From: Streptantibioticus cattleyicolor NRRL 8057 = DSM 46488
GTDB lineage: Bacteria; Actinomycetota; Actinomycetes; Streptomycetales; Streptomycetaceae
NCBI RefSeq assembly: GCF_000240165.1
Contig: NC_017586.1
Span: 5,221,228-5,285,227, forward strand
DNA: 64,000 bases
Reading direction: 5' to 3'
Shown: one piece after another, positions 17,436-26,483 of the stretch
Position numbering within the stretch: position 1 is the first letter of the stretch
How the letters are laid out: each line of letters begins with the position of its first letter
The notes under the pieces: model-generated
What the model was told of the DNA's origin: nothing
The model's input: the letters and a program-made list of their open reading frames with translations, nothing else
The model's database searches: none
Program-made: the position numbers and the translations under genes

Positions 17436-18224
17436 TCAGCCGGCGCGGAGCACCTTTTCGATGGCCCGCATCAGCTCGGCGGGCGAGGCGTCGGTGCGGG
17501 CCACCGCGACGACCACCTCGCTGTCGCTGTCGCTGGCGCCGGGGGGCGCGAAGGGCGCGGGGACCCGTCGCGCGGCCTCCTCGCGCACGCCGCGGCCCAT
17601 GCCCATCCCGGTGCCGAAGGTCTCCCGGATCACGTCGAAGGCGTGGTTGAGCTGGGCCTCCACGTCCCCCTTGCCGTCGGCGCGCAGCCAGCGCCGCAGG
17701 ACGTGGTTGTGGGCGGCCACCACGGCGGAGGCGGCCACCTCGGCCAGCAGCGGGTCGTCGTCCCCGTCCCGGTGCGCGGACTCGTCGAAATGGCCCAGCA
17801 GATAACGGGTGAAGAGCCGGTCGTAACGGGCCACCGAGGCGATCTCGTGCTCCCGCAGCGCCGGCACCTCACGGGTGAGCTTGTAGCGCTCCACCGACAC
17901 CTCGGGCGACTCCGCGTACATCCGCAGCACCTCGGTGATACCGCGGCACACGGTGTCCAGCGGGTGCTCGGCCGGGTCCGCGCTGTCCAGCACGGCCTGC
18001 ACCCGTACCAGGGTGTCGTCGTGATCGGGGAAGATCGCCTCTTCCTTGGAGCGGAAATGGCGGAAGAAGGTCCGCCGGGCCACCCCCGCCGCGGCGGCGA
18101 TCTCGTCAACCGTGGTCGCCTCGTACCCCTTTGTACTGAAAAGGCGCATCGCGGCGGTCGCGAGTTCCTGGCGCACGCGGTGCCGCTGTGCGGTGGTACG
18201 GGGGGTGCTGCGCGGCTGGGACAT
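17436..18224 (-). CDS. TetR-family transcriptional regulator
   Basis: A 262-residue regulator. The N-terminal helix-turn-helix is clear at residues about 25-70: LFSTKGYEATTVDEIAAAAG then VARRTFFRHFRSKEEAIF. The rest is an all-helical ligand domain without a recognised ligand; the last 50 residues are charged and probably flexible before a final short helix. The ATG at 18224 is used because homology begins there; an ATG six codons earlier (18242, behind a weak GGGGCG) is possible. Located directly upstream of ccr and downstream of the 3-hydroxyacyl-CoA dehydrogenase on the same strand, so it may sense an acyl-CoA of this pathway; that is inference. Confidence 0.88.
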   Translation of the reverse strand: MSQPRSTPRTTAQRHRVRQELATAAMRLFSTKGYEATTVDEIAAAAGVARRTFFRHFRSKEEAIFPDHDDTLVRVQAVLDSADPAEHPLDTVCRGITEVLRMYAESPEVSVERYKLTREVPALREHEIASVARYDRLFTRYLLGHFDESAHRDGDDDPLLAEVAASAVVAAHNHVLRRWLRADGKGDVEAQLNHAFDVIRETFGTGMGMGRGVREEAARRVPAPFAPPGASDSDSEVVVAVARTDASPAELMRAIEKVLRAG

Positions 18225-18336
18225 GGTGGGAACGTACTGCATTTCGCCGCCCCGTGCGGCGGGACCCCCCGTGGCCGGGGCCCGTACCCGGGACCGTGAC
18301 AGCCCCGGGAAGACCCCGGCCCACCCCCGGTGCTCC

Positions 18337-20151
18337 TCAGGCCCTGGCATATTCGCGGAAGCCCCGGCCGGTCTTACGGCCGAGGCACCCCGCGGAGACC
18401 AGGTTCTCCAGCAGCGGGGCGGGAGCCAGCCCCGGGTCGCGGAATTCGCGGTGCAGCACTTGCTCGATGGCCAGCGAGACGTCCAGCCCCACCACGTCGA
18501 GGAGTTCGAACGGGCCCATCGGGTAGCCGCCGCCGAGCTTCATCGCGGTGTCGATGTCCTCGACGGTGGCGTAGTTCTCCTGCACCATCTTCACCGCGTT
18601 GTTCAGATACGGGAAGAGCAGCGCGTTGACGATGAAACCGGCCCGGTCGCCGCAGTCCACCGGGTGCTTGCCGATCACCCGGCACACCTCGTGCACGGTG
18701 GCCCGCACCTCGGGCGCGGTGAGCACGGTACGCACCACCTCGACCAGCTTCATGGCCGGCGCCGGGTTGAAGAAGTGCATCCCGATCACGTCCTGCGGGC
18801 GCGTGGTGGCCGCCGCGATCTCCACCACCGGCAGCGACGAGGTGGTGGTCGCCAGCACCGCGCCGGGGCGGCACACCTTGTCCAACGTGGCGAACAGCTC
18901 CCTCTTCACCCCGATCTCCTCGGCGATCGCCTCCACCGCGAGGTCCACCGGGGCGAAGGCGTCCAGCGTGCCGGACGGGGTGATCCGGGCCAGCGCGGCG
19001 TCCCGCTGCTCGGCGGTGATCCGGCCCTTGTCCGCCGCCCGCCCCAGCGACTTGGCGATCCGGGCCACCGCCGCCTCCGCCTTGGCCGCGCCGCGTGCCG
19101 CCAGCACCACCTCGTACCCGGCCTTGGCGAAGACCTCCGCGATGCCGCAGGCCATGGTGCCCGAACCGGCCACGCCCACGGTGCGCACCGCACGGCCGCC
19201 GTCCGTCGCCGTGCCCAGGGCCGGGGTCTCGGCGTCGGCCACCACGACCTGGCTGCCCGGCGCCTGGTAGGTGTAGAAGCCACGGCCGGCCTTGCGCCCG
19301 GTGAGCCCGGCCGCCGCCAGATGGCCGAGGATGGGCGCGGGGGCGTGCAGCCGGTCGTGCGAGGCGGCGTACATCGCCTCCAGCACGGTGCGCGCGGTGT
19401 CGATGCCGACCAGGTCGAGCAGGGCCAACGGGCCCATCGGCAGCCCGCAGCCGAGCCGCATCGCCGCGTCGATGTCCTCCCGGGTGGCGTACCGCGACTC
19501 GTACATCGCCGCCGCCTGGTTGAGGTAGCCGAAGAGCAGCCCGTCCGCGATGAAACCGGGGCGGTCGCCCACCGGCACCGGCTCCTTGCCCAACTCCCGC
19601 ACGAGCGCGGTGACCGAGGCGGTGGCCTCCGGCGAGGTGAGCACCGTGGAGACCACCTCGACCAGCTTCATCGCCTGGGCCGGAGCGAAGAAGTGCAGGC
19701 CGATCACCCGCTCCGGATGGTGGGTGGCGGCGGCCAGCCGGGTCACCGACAAGGCGTTGGTGCCGGTGGCCAGAATCGTGCGGGCGTCCACGATCTCGTC
19801 GAGCGCGGTGAAGACCTCACGCTTGAGTTCGTAGTCCTCCGGCACCACCTCGATCACCAGGTCGGCGCCGGCCGCCGCGGACAGCTCCCGGTAGGTGCGC
19901 AGCCGGGCCAGGACGGCGTCCCGCCCGGCGGGGTCGAGCCGGCCGCGCTCCACGGCCCGCCCGGTGGAGCGTTCGAGCGCGGCCACGGCCGCGGTGGCCG
20001 CCCGTTCGCTCACGTCGATGCCGACGACCTCGTGCCCGGCCCTGGCCAGCACCTCGGCGATGCCGGAACCCATGGTGCCGAGCCCCACCACGGCCACGGT
20101 GCGCGGCACGGCGGGGGAGGGGAGGGGAGAAGGGGTGGACGGACGGTCCAT
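18337..20151 (-). CDS. Tandem-fused 3-hydroxyacyl-CoA dehydrogenase
   Basis: A 604-residue protein made of two head-to-tail 3-hydroxyacyl-CoA dehydrogenase units, each with a Rossmann domain and C-terminal helical domain. Copy 1 has VAVVGLGTMGSGIAEVLA near residue 18 and HFFAPAQAMKLVEVV near 154. Copy 2 has VGVAGSGTMACGIAEVFA near 323 and HFFNPAPAMKLVEVV near 460. The usual HFFNP asparagine is alanine in copy 1, so the copies may differ in activity. It would interconvert acetoacetyl- and 3-hydroxybutyryl-CoA, upstream of crotonyl-CoA and ccr. The ATG at 20151 has TGGAG about 8 bases upstream. Confidence 0.9.
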   Translation of the reverse strand: MDRPSTPSPLPSPAVPRTVAVVGLGTMGSGIAEVLARAGHEVVGIDVSERAATAAVAALERSTGRAVERGRLDPAGRDAVLARLRTYRELSAAAGADLVIEVVPEDYELKREVFTALDEIVDARTILATGTNALSVTRLAAATHHPERVIGLHFFAPAQAMKLVEVVSTVLTSPEATASVTALVRELGKEPVPVGDRPGFIADGLLFGYLNQAAAMYESRYATREDIDAAMRLGCGLPMGPLALLDLVGIDTARTVLEAMYAASHDRLHAPAPILGHLAAAGLTGRKAGRGFYTYQAPGSQVVVADAETPALGTATDGGRAVRTVGVAGSGTMACGIAEVFAKAGYEVVLAARGAAKAEAAVARIAKSLGRAADKGRITAEQRDAALARITPSGTLDAFAPVDLAVEAIAEEIGVKRELFATLDKVCRPGAVLATTTSSLPVVEIAAATTRPQDVIGMHFFNPAPAMKLVEVVRTVLTAPEVRATVHEVCRVIGKHPVDCGDRAGFIVNALLFPYLNNAVKMVQENYATVEDIDTAMKLGGGYPMGPFELLDVVGLDVSLAIEQVLHREFRDPGLAPAPLLENLVSAGCLGRKTGRGFREYARA

Positions 20152-20664
20152 CGCGGAACTCCAGGGGGTGTGCCCCGGACACCGGGGCGTGACGACTGAA
20201 GGGGTGGCCGCGGGCGCGCCCGGCGGACACGCCCGTGGGCGGAGGAGTTGCGTCAGGGCACCGGAGGGCACGGACGTGCCCGCCGGTGTGGTCGCGACCC
20301 TGTCCCGGGGCCGCCTACCGCGATGCCGAACCGACGGATGCCACTTGGCTGATGTGGTCGCGGCCGTCCCAACCCCCGTGCGACGCACGGGCGTTGCGAT
20401 GCCGTGGTACCTGGTGCCGCGCCGTTGCGGCGGTGCCGGACGGAACGCTCCCGCCCGGCGGTCGCGCACGGCCGCTGCGTCACCAGGCCGCCGTGCGCCG
20501 GGTGCCGTACGACCGCGGTCGGCGGCGGACGAGCACCCGCGGCCGAGAGTACTCGGCGGTAACCGCGACCGCCAGAGCCGTGCGCAGGTGATTTGCGTCG
20601 CGTTCAGATGAGCGCCTGGTTTTCGGTCATCCGGTCCCGGTCCCGGCCCCGGCGCGGCCCGCCG
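20152..20664. other. Intergenic, no gene recognised
   Basis: 513 bases between the fused dehydrogenase start and the small minus-strand gene. Open frames exist on both strands but read as arginine/proline-rich GC artefacts, and none has a ribosome site or family match. It should contain the dehydrogenase promoter, which I could not place. Confidence 0.5.
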
Positions 20665-20844
20665 TCACGGCAACGAGAGCTGGACGGGTCCCGGGCCGGC
20701 CTGCGCCGGACGGGCCCGCGGCGCGGTACGGCGGGCGGGACCGCCGAAGAGGGCGAGGGGGCCGGGGCGTGTGGCGTCCGGCCCGGTCTGCCCTCGGCGG
20801 GCGGCGGGCGCGGTGCCGCCGATCTCCAGGTTGTCCCAGCGCAT
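20665..20844 (-). pseudogene. 59-codon gene resembling a radical-SAM (Rv2578c-type) gene with its middle deleted
   Basis: A 59-residue reading frame begins MRWDNLEIGG behind a strong AAGGAG (6 bases before the ATG) and ends in PVQLSLP. From memory, streptomycete Rv2578c-family radical SAM proteins (about 350-400 residues) begin MRWDNL, soon reach an LFG segment, and end in QLTLL-like tails. Here a LALFGG segment is followed at once by a basic proline-rich tail. The CxxxCxxC iron-sulfur core is completely absent. The frame is intact, so it could be a clean internal deletion that leaves a small peptide, or a coincidental short gene. Divergent from an SRPBCC gene. Confidence 0.45.
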
Positions 20845-20883
20845 GATGGCTCCTTGGTCGCCGGTACCCCCTCGGCTCCAAAA

Positions 20884-20910
20884 TAGAACACTTGAGCGAT
20901 TTTTGTTCGA
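20884..20910. promoter_or_regulatory. Inverted repeat in divergent promoter region
   Basis: TAGAACA (20884-20890) and TGTTCGA (20904-20910) are complementary at 6 of 7 positions, spaced by 13 bases. They lie in the most A+T-rich patch of the 20845-21077 spacer between the small minus-strand gene and the SRPBCC gene. It could be an operator for either gene. The half-sites resemble SOS-box halves but the spacing is wrong. Confidence 0.3.
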
Positions 20911-21077
20911 GGGGGCCGGGCGCGCGGGACGGGTGGCGCCGGTGAGCGGGGCGCCGACCGGCGGTCACCCCCGATTTGGGCGGTCGCGCTCGCGGTGGTT
21001 GGCTTGCCGCGGGTCGTCCCGGCTCGGCTCCGGGACCCCGTAGCCCCTGACCCAGGAGAACACCGGAGGACGGACAG

Positions 21078-21521
21078 ATGGCGCAGGTAGAGGCGACCAC
21101 CGAGCGGATCGTCGCGGCCACCCCCGAGGCGGCGTTCGGCACTCTCGCCGATTACGCCCACGCCCGGCGGGAGCTGCTGCCGGAGCAGTTCAGCGAGTAC
21201 GAGGTCCGGGAGGGCGGCGCGGGCGCCGGCACCCTGGTGCACTGGAAGCTCCAGGCCACCAGCAAGCGCATCCGCGACTGCCTGTTCGAGGTGAGCGAAC
21301 CCACCCCGGGCCAGCTCGTCGAACGCGACCGCAACTCCACCATGGTCACCACCTGGACCGTCACCCCGGCCGGCGAGGGCAAGGCCAAGATCGCCGTCCG
21401 CACCACCTGGACCGGCGCCGGCGGCATCGGCGGCTTCTTCGAGCGCCTCTTCGCCCCCAAGGGCCTCAACCGCATTCACGACGCCGTCCTCGCCAACCTG
21501 GCCGAGCGCCTGACCAAGTGA
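21078..21521 (+). CDS. SRPBCC-family protein
   Basis: A 147-residue START/Bet v1-like (SRPBCC) fold protein with the usual order: an N-terminal strand (VEATTERIVAATPEAAFGTL), a helix, a six-strand sheet including TLVHWKLQAT and RDCLFEV, and a long C-terminal helix (GLNRIHDAVLANLAERL). Such proteins bind hydrophobic ligands in a cavity; no ligand can be named. GGAGGACGGACAG precedes the ATG. Divergent from the small remnant-like gene. Confidence 0.85.
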   Translation: MAQVEATTERIVAATPEAAFGTLADYAHARRELLPEQFSEYEVREGGAGAGTLVHWKLQATSKRIRDCLFEVSEPTPGQLVERDRNSTMVTTWTVTPAGEGKAKIAVRTTWTGAGGIGGFFERLFAPKGLNRIHDAVLANLAERLTK

Positions 21522-21908
21522 GCGTCGCTGCCCGTTGAACCTCTCGCGGTGCGGGTCGGTTCCGACGCCGGGGGCTCGGTGGGCGTGCCCTCGGGCGTGG
21601 GGAGGCGGGGCGGGGGCCGACGCCGGGGGCGGGGCGTCGCGGGTGGTGGGCGAAGGGTTCGGTGGGGGCGGCGGCTTCCGGGGCCGACGCGCGACGTTCA
21701 CCGGTTCGGGTGGTTTCCGTCGGGTGGCGGGTGTGCGCCCGGCGTGCGTCGCCCACCGCGAAAGCCGCTGATGAAGCCCCAAGTTCCCCGGTTTACCGGG
21801 GAGTTGGACGCCCTTTGTCACCCCGGACGATGAAACGTCTCGGTTGCTCATCCTTGTCGCGTAATGCGAGAAATGGCCCGCGTACGACGGCGAGGGGAGC
21901 AGCAGCAC
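21522..21908 (+). other. Intergenic with one hairpin upstream of MFS gene
   Basis: No convincing gene; plus-strand frames here are glycine/arginine-rich noise. A hairpin is present at 21779-21807: CCAAGTTCCCCGG pairs with CCGGGGAGTTGG around a TTTA loop with one bulge. It lies 100 bases before the MFS start and may be a leader structure or a terminator of the SRPBCC transcript. Confidence 0.45.
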
Positions 21909-24533
21909 ATGGGCGGAACCGCACTGGCCGGCCTGCCCGAGCCGGCCGGGGGATCGCCGGAGGACCGGCCACGGCCGACGGCCGCACCGGGCCCGCGGCG
22001 ACCCGGCGCCCTCGTCGAGCCGCCGGCCACCCCGGCGGCACCCCCGCGAAGCGCCACCGCGCCCGACACCACACCCGCGCACCCCGCGGACCCGCCCACC
22101 GCCCTCGAACACCCCACCGCCCCGCCCCTGCTCGCCCCCCGCGAGAGCGCGAACGGGCCGGACGAGGAGGACGGCCGCGGCGGACCGGACCGCCCGGGCG
22201 ACCGCGCCGACCACCACACCCCCGACACCCCGGCGAACACCCGGCCGCGGACGGCAGCCGCCCCGCTCAGCGACCGACGCGTGCACCTGGTCTTCGCCGG
22301 GCTGATGCTCGCCCTGCTGCTCGCGGCGCTGGAACAGACCATCGTGGTGACCGCCCTGCCCAAGATCGTCGGCGATCTGCACGGGCTCGGCCGGATGTCC
22401 TGGGCGCTCACCGCGTACCTGCTGGCCTCCACGATCGTGCTGCCGGTCTACGGCCGGCTCGGTGACCTGTTCGGCCGCAAACCCGTCTTCCAGTTCGCCA
22501 TCCTCGCCTTCGTGGCCGGATCCGCGCTGGCCGGCTGGTCGCACACCATGGACCAGCTGATCGCCTTCCGCGCCGTCCAGGGCGTCGGCGGCGGCGGACT
22601 GGTGGTCGGCGTGCAGGCGATCATGGCCGACATCCTGCCGCCCCGCCGCCGCGGGCGTTACCTCGGTCTGATCCACGCCGACGCCGGCCTGGCCGCGGTC
22701 GCCGGACCACTGCTCGGCGGAGTCCTCACCGACCACCTCTCCTGGCGCTGGTGCTTCTACCTCGACGTCCCCCTCGGCCTGATCACCTTCGCCGTCGTCA
22801 CCGCCGTGCTGCGCCTGCCACGCCCCACCACGCGCCCCCGGCCGGACGTGCCGGGCGCGCTGCTGCTGTCCGTGGCGTCGACCAGCGTGGTGCTGCTGAC
22901 CAGTTGGGGCGGCACCCGGTACCCGTGGCACTCCCGGATCGTGATCGCTCTCGCCGCCGCGGCGGCCGGCTCGCTCCTGCTCTTCCTCGTCGCCGAACGG
23001 TTCGCGGCCCAACCGCTCATGCCACCGCGGCTGTTCCGGAACGGCGTCTTCGTCGTCTCGGCCATCGTGGCCGCCGTCACCGGGGTGGCGCTGTGGGGCA
23101 CCGCCGGCTACCTGCCGGGCTTTCTCCAGATGGTCGACGGGGCGTCGGCCACCGGCTCCGGGCTGCTGATGCTGCCGATGAAGGGCGGCCTGATGGTCGC
23201 CTCGATCGCGTCGGGCCTGCTCGTCAGCCGCACCGGACGCTACAAGGTCCACCCGGTGCTCGGCTGCGCCCTCGCCGCGACCGGGCTGTGGCTGCTGTCC
23301 GGGTTCGGCACCGGCACCGCCCGCCCGGTCTACAGCGCCTGGCTGATCGTCTTCGGCCTCGGCGTCGGACTCACCCTGCCGGTGCTGGTGCTCGCCGTGC
23401 AGAACGCGGTCGACCCCGTCGACCTCGGCGCGGCCACCTCGGCTCTCGACTACTTCCGGCACATCGGCGGATCGGTCGGCGCCGCCGTCATCGGCGCCCT
23501 CTTCACCCACCGGCTCGCCGCCCGCCTCGCCGCCGGACCGCCCGCCACCGACGCGCCGCCGCCCGACCCGGACTCCCTCACCCCGCGGCTGGTGCACGCC
23601 ATACCGCCCGCGCTGCGCACCGCGTACGTGCACGCCTACGCCACCGCGATGCCGCGCATCTTCCTCTACCTCGTGCCCGTTGTCGTCGTCGGCCTGCTGG
23701 CCGCCTTCCTCCTGAAGGAGAAACCCCTGCTGATGCAAGCCCAGCCCCTCATCCCGGAGGCACGGAACGGCGGCGCGGGCGTGCCCGTCTGCGGCACGGT
23801 CCAGCACTCCGACGGCACGATCGTGGCCCGCGCCGCCCTCACCCTCATCGACTCCGCCGGCCGCCAGATCGGCCGGGGCGCCACCGGCGACGACGGCCGC
23901 TACGCGCTGAGCACCCCGGGCAACGGCTCCTTCGTGCTGATCGCCGCCGCCGGCGGGCACCAGCCCCAGGCGGTCACCGTCACGGTCGGCGAACGCCCGG
24001 TGGAACTCGACATCGTCCTCGGCGGCGCCGGACGCCTCGCCGGTGCCGTCCTCACCGCGGACGGCACCCCGGTGCGGGAGGCCGTGGTCACCCTCACCGA
24101 CGTCCGCGGCGAAGTGGTCGCCACCACCCGGACCGGGCCGGACGGCTGCTACGTCCTCACCGACCTGGTGGCCGGCGAATACACCCTGGCGGCGAGCGCC
24201 CCCGCCTACCGCCCGGCCGCCCTCCCGGTCTCCGTCCAGGCGGCCCGCGAGACCCGGCAGGACGTCGAACTGGCCGGCGGCGCCGTGCTGCGCGGCGTGG
24301 TCCGCGCCTCCGGCGGCCGTCCCGTCGAGGAGGCCCGCGTCACGCTGCTGGACGCGGCCGGCAACGTGGTGGACACCGTCACCACCGGGGCCGACGGCGT
24401 CTTCCGCTTCGTCGACCTCGCGGCCGGCTCCTACACCGTGATCGCCTCCGGCTACCCCCCGGTGGCCACCGTCCTCCAGGTGGCGGGCGGCGGACGCACC
24501 GAACGGGACCTGCAACTCGGCCACGAGGACTGA
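21909..24533 (+). CDS. DHA2-type MFS transporter fused to three carboxypeptidase-regulatory-like repeats
   Basis: An 874-residue protein. Residues 1-115 are proline/alanine-rich and disordered. Residues about 118-620 form a 14-helix EmrB/QacA-type (DHA2) drug:H+ antiporter: LALLLAALEQTIVVTALPKI in helix 1, GRLGDLFGRKPVF (motif A), and FRAVQGVGGGGL (motif B region). Residues about 630-874 carry three beta-sandwich repeats of about 80 residues, each with a GxVxxxDGTPV start, a D/TGxDGxY/F turn and a L..GxYT/V end (VCGTVQHSDGT, LAGAVLTADGT, LRGVVRASGGR). The repeats follow the last helix, probably on one membrane face. The ATG at 21909 has GAGGGGAG 9 bases upstream; an in-frame ATG at 21864 lacks a site. 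Confidence 0.88.
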   Translation: MGGTALAGLPEPAGGSPEDRPRPTAAPGPRRPGALVEPPATPAAPPRSATAPDTTPAHPADPPTALEHPTAPPLLAPRESANGPDEEDGRGGPDRPGDRADHHTPDTPANTRPRTAAAPLSDRRVHLVFAGLMLALLLAALEQTIVVTALPKIVGDLHGLGRMSWALTAYLLASTIVLPVYGRLGDLFGRKPVFQFAILAFVAGSALAGWSHTMDQLIAFRAVQGVGGGGLVVGVQAIMADILPPRRRGRYLGLIHADAGLAAVAGPLLGGVLTDHLSWRWCFYLDVPLGLITFAVVTAVLRLPRPTTRPRPDVPGALLLSVASTSVVLLTSWGGTRYPWHSRIVIALAAAAAGSLLLFLVAERFAAQPLMPPRLFRNGVFVVSAIVAAVTGVALWGTAGYLPGFLQMVDGASATGSGLLMLPMKGGLMVASIASGLLVSRTGRYKVHPVLGCALAATGLWLLSGFGTGTARPVYSAWLIVFGLGVGLTLPVLVLAVQNAVDPVDLGAATSALDYFRHIGGSVGAAVIGALFTHRLAARLAAGPPATDAPPPDPDSLTPRLVHAIPPALRTAYVHAYATAMPRIFLYLVPVVVVGLLAAFLLKEKPLLMQAQPLIPEARNGGAGVPVCGTVQHSDGTIVARAALTLIDSAGRQIGRGATGDDGRYALSTPGNGSFVLIAAAGGHQPQAVTVTVGERPVELDIVLGGAGRLAGAVLTADGTPVREAVVTLTDVRGEVVATTRTGPDGCYVLTDLVAGEYTLAASAPAYRPAALPVSVQAARETRQDVELAGGAVLRGVVRASGGRPVEEARVTLLDAAGNVVDTVTTGADGVFRFVDLAAGSYTVIASGYPPVATVLQVAGGGRTERDLQLGHED

Positions 24534-24610
24534 ACCGCGCGCCCCGGCCGGCCCCCGCCGTCCGGCCGGGCCCACCGCGCCGACCCGCGGCCCACCACCG
24601 ACGGTGTCGC

Positions 24611-26257
24611 TCAGCTGCCGTGCGGACCCGGGCGGCACGGCGTACCGCGCGGCAACCGGTAGCGCGCCCCGATGCGGTACGTACCCGCGCCCCGCGCCCG
24701 CAGCCGGGTCCACTCGCCGTCCTGCTCCAGACAGCCCCGGCCGCCCAGCACCTCCAGCCACGGCGACCACGCCACCCGCACCAGCACCGGCCCGGCCGCC
24801 GGGACGTCCACCGACAACTCGCCGGCCCCGGCCCGGACCACCTTGGACGGCGCCGCCGCCATCGGCACCGGATCGGTGAGCCGGAACACCCGCCAGTGGT
24901 CGTCCCGCCACACCTGCCGCAGCCACGGCTGCCCCTGCTCCACCAGGTGAGCCTCGGCCACCGAGGCGTTGTCCAACTCGGTGTCGGGCAGCACCACGTA
25001 GCCGACCGCCCAGCGGCGCAGCCAGTCGTGGTAGGCGCCGGCGGTCAGCCCGTCCTGGTAGAACAACGGGTTGCGCTCCACGTCCGCCTGGCGGTTCCAG
25101 CCCCGGGCCAGGTTCACGTACGGCGCCAGCCCCGCCGCCTCCCAGTGGGTGCGCGCCGGGACCACCTCCACCCGGCCGCGGTCGGCGCCGAGCCGGTCCA
25201 ACTCGGCCACCAGCGGCCGGGCGTACGACGGCCAGCCGTTCGCCGGCCGGGTGGCGATCAGGTCCTGCACCGGCTTGACGACCTGCCAGACCGCCGCCAC
25301 CGCGAACGCCAGGCAGAGCGCGACCAACCGCCGGGTGCCGCCCGCCCGTCCCGGCTCGGCCACCGCGGCGAGCAGCAGCGCCCCGCCGAACAGCAGCGCC
25401 AGCCGCGACACGTTGCTGCCCACCGGCGACGGGATCGCCAGCGTCAGCACGACCCCGACCACGTAGACCAGCGCACCGGTGCGCACCGGACGCCACGACC
25501 TCGGCGCCCACAGCGCCAGCGGCCCGGCCACCAGCACCGGCAGCAGCGCCCCGCCCACCGAGAACGGCTGCACCCCGTAGAAGGGGAAGAACACCGTGGT
25601 GGCGGCCACCACCAGCACCGGCCCGGCGGCCATCACACACCCGGCCCTCCGGCGCCCGGTGAGGAACATCGCCGCGGCCACCACTTCCACGAAGAGACCG
25701 GCCACCGGGCTGCACAGCGTGGCCAGCGCACCGAGCACCGCCGCCGCGCCCCCGCGCACCATCCGGTTGCCCCACGACTCGTACCCCGCCACCGTGGCCG
25801 CGAGGGCGAACATCACCCCGATCGCGAACGTCACCCGGCCCGAGGCCGAATCGCACCACAGCGCGAACGCCCCCCACAACGCGGACGGCAACGGCCGCCG
25901 CACCCCGGCCCGCACCAGCAGCCGCGCGAAGAGCCCGGCGGAGAGCGTTCCGGCGATCACCGCGGTGGTGCGCACCCCGAGCGCGGCCATCAGATAGGGC
26001 GTGAGCACGCTGTACGACGCCGGGTGCATGCCGCCGTACCAGGACAGGTTGTAGGCCGAGTCCGGGTTGCGGTCGGCGAACGCCGTCCACGCGTACTGGG
26101 CCGCCAGGTCCCCGCCCTCGTTGGCCAGGAAGACCGCCCACAGCACGTGCAGGGCGCCGGCCAGCAGCAGGGCGGCCACGACCGGGTCGCGCAGCCATCG
26201 CACGGCGGGGCGGCGGAACAGGAGTACGGCACGGGGAGCCGGTTCGAGCGTACTCAT
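24611..26257 (-). CDS. Multipass membrane protein, glycosyltransferase-like
   Basis: A 548-residue protein with about ten hydrophobic segments in residues 20-330, then a soluble C-terminal part of about 210 residues. The first extracellular-type loop has NEGGDLAAQYAW followed by YNLSWYGGMHPASYS, which resembles the acidic first loop of GT-C membrane glycosyltransferases. I do not recognise a named family, so function is left open. The C-terminal domain has EVVPARTHWEAAGLAPYV and YVVLPDTELDN, typical of the tail of such integral membrane proteins. The ATG at 26257 has GGGGAG about 8 bases upstream. Convergent with the MFS gene. Confidence 0.75.
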   Translation of the reverse strand: MSTLEPAPRAVLLFRRPAVRWLRDPVVAALLLAGALHVLWAVFLANEGGDLAAQYAWTAFADRNPDSAYNLSWYGGMHPASYSVLTPYLMAALGVRTTAVIAGTLSAGLFARLLVRAGVRRPLPSALWGAFALWCDSASGRVTFAIGVMFALAATVAGYESWGNRMVRGGAAAVLGALATLCSPVAGLFVEVVAAAMFLTGRRRAGCVMAAGPVLVVAATTVFFPFYGVQPFSVGGALLPVLVAGPLALWAPRSWRPVRTGALVYVVGVVLTLAIPSPVGSNVSRLALLFGGALLLAAVAEPGRAGGTRRLVALCLAFAVAAVWQVVKPVQDLIATRPANGWPSYARPLVAELDRLGADRGRVEVVPARTHWEAAGLAPYVNLARGWNRQADVERNPLFYQDGLTAGAYHDWLRRWAVGYVVLPDTELDNASVAEAHLVEQGQPWLRQVWRDDHWRVFRLTDPVPMAAAPSKVVRAGAGELSVDVPAAGPVLVRVAWSPWLEVLGGRGCLEQDGEWTRLRARGAGTYRIGARYRLPRGTPCRPGPHGS

Positions 26258-26483
26258 GGTGATTGCTCCCCGTGTTTCCCAGATGCCGTGCGCAGGACGG
26301 GACGCTAACACGTGGTGCACGGTGTGACGCCGTGCGGGTGGTGTGCGCGGGCGTGCGCTGGATTCCCGCTTTGTGCCTCGCGGTGACGCCCCCGCGTCGT
26401 ACCGTGGTTGCGGCGTCGCAGATCTTGCCCCGGGCCTGGCCCGGTCGGCAGGCGGCCCGACAGTGGAAGGAGCCCCGCGCACC

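Noticed and set aside
20884-20910. LexA/SOS box
   Set aside because: Half-sites TAGAACA and TGTTCGA resemble SOS halves but are 13 bases apart; the actinobacterial box needs a 4-base spacing.
21779-21807. Riboswitch in front of the MFS gene
   Set aside because: Only one bulged hairpin is visible; no multi-helix junction or conserved core recognised, and the SD is not sequestered.
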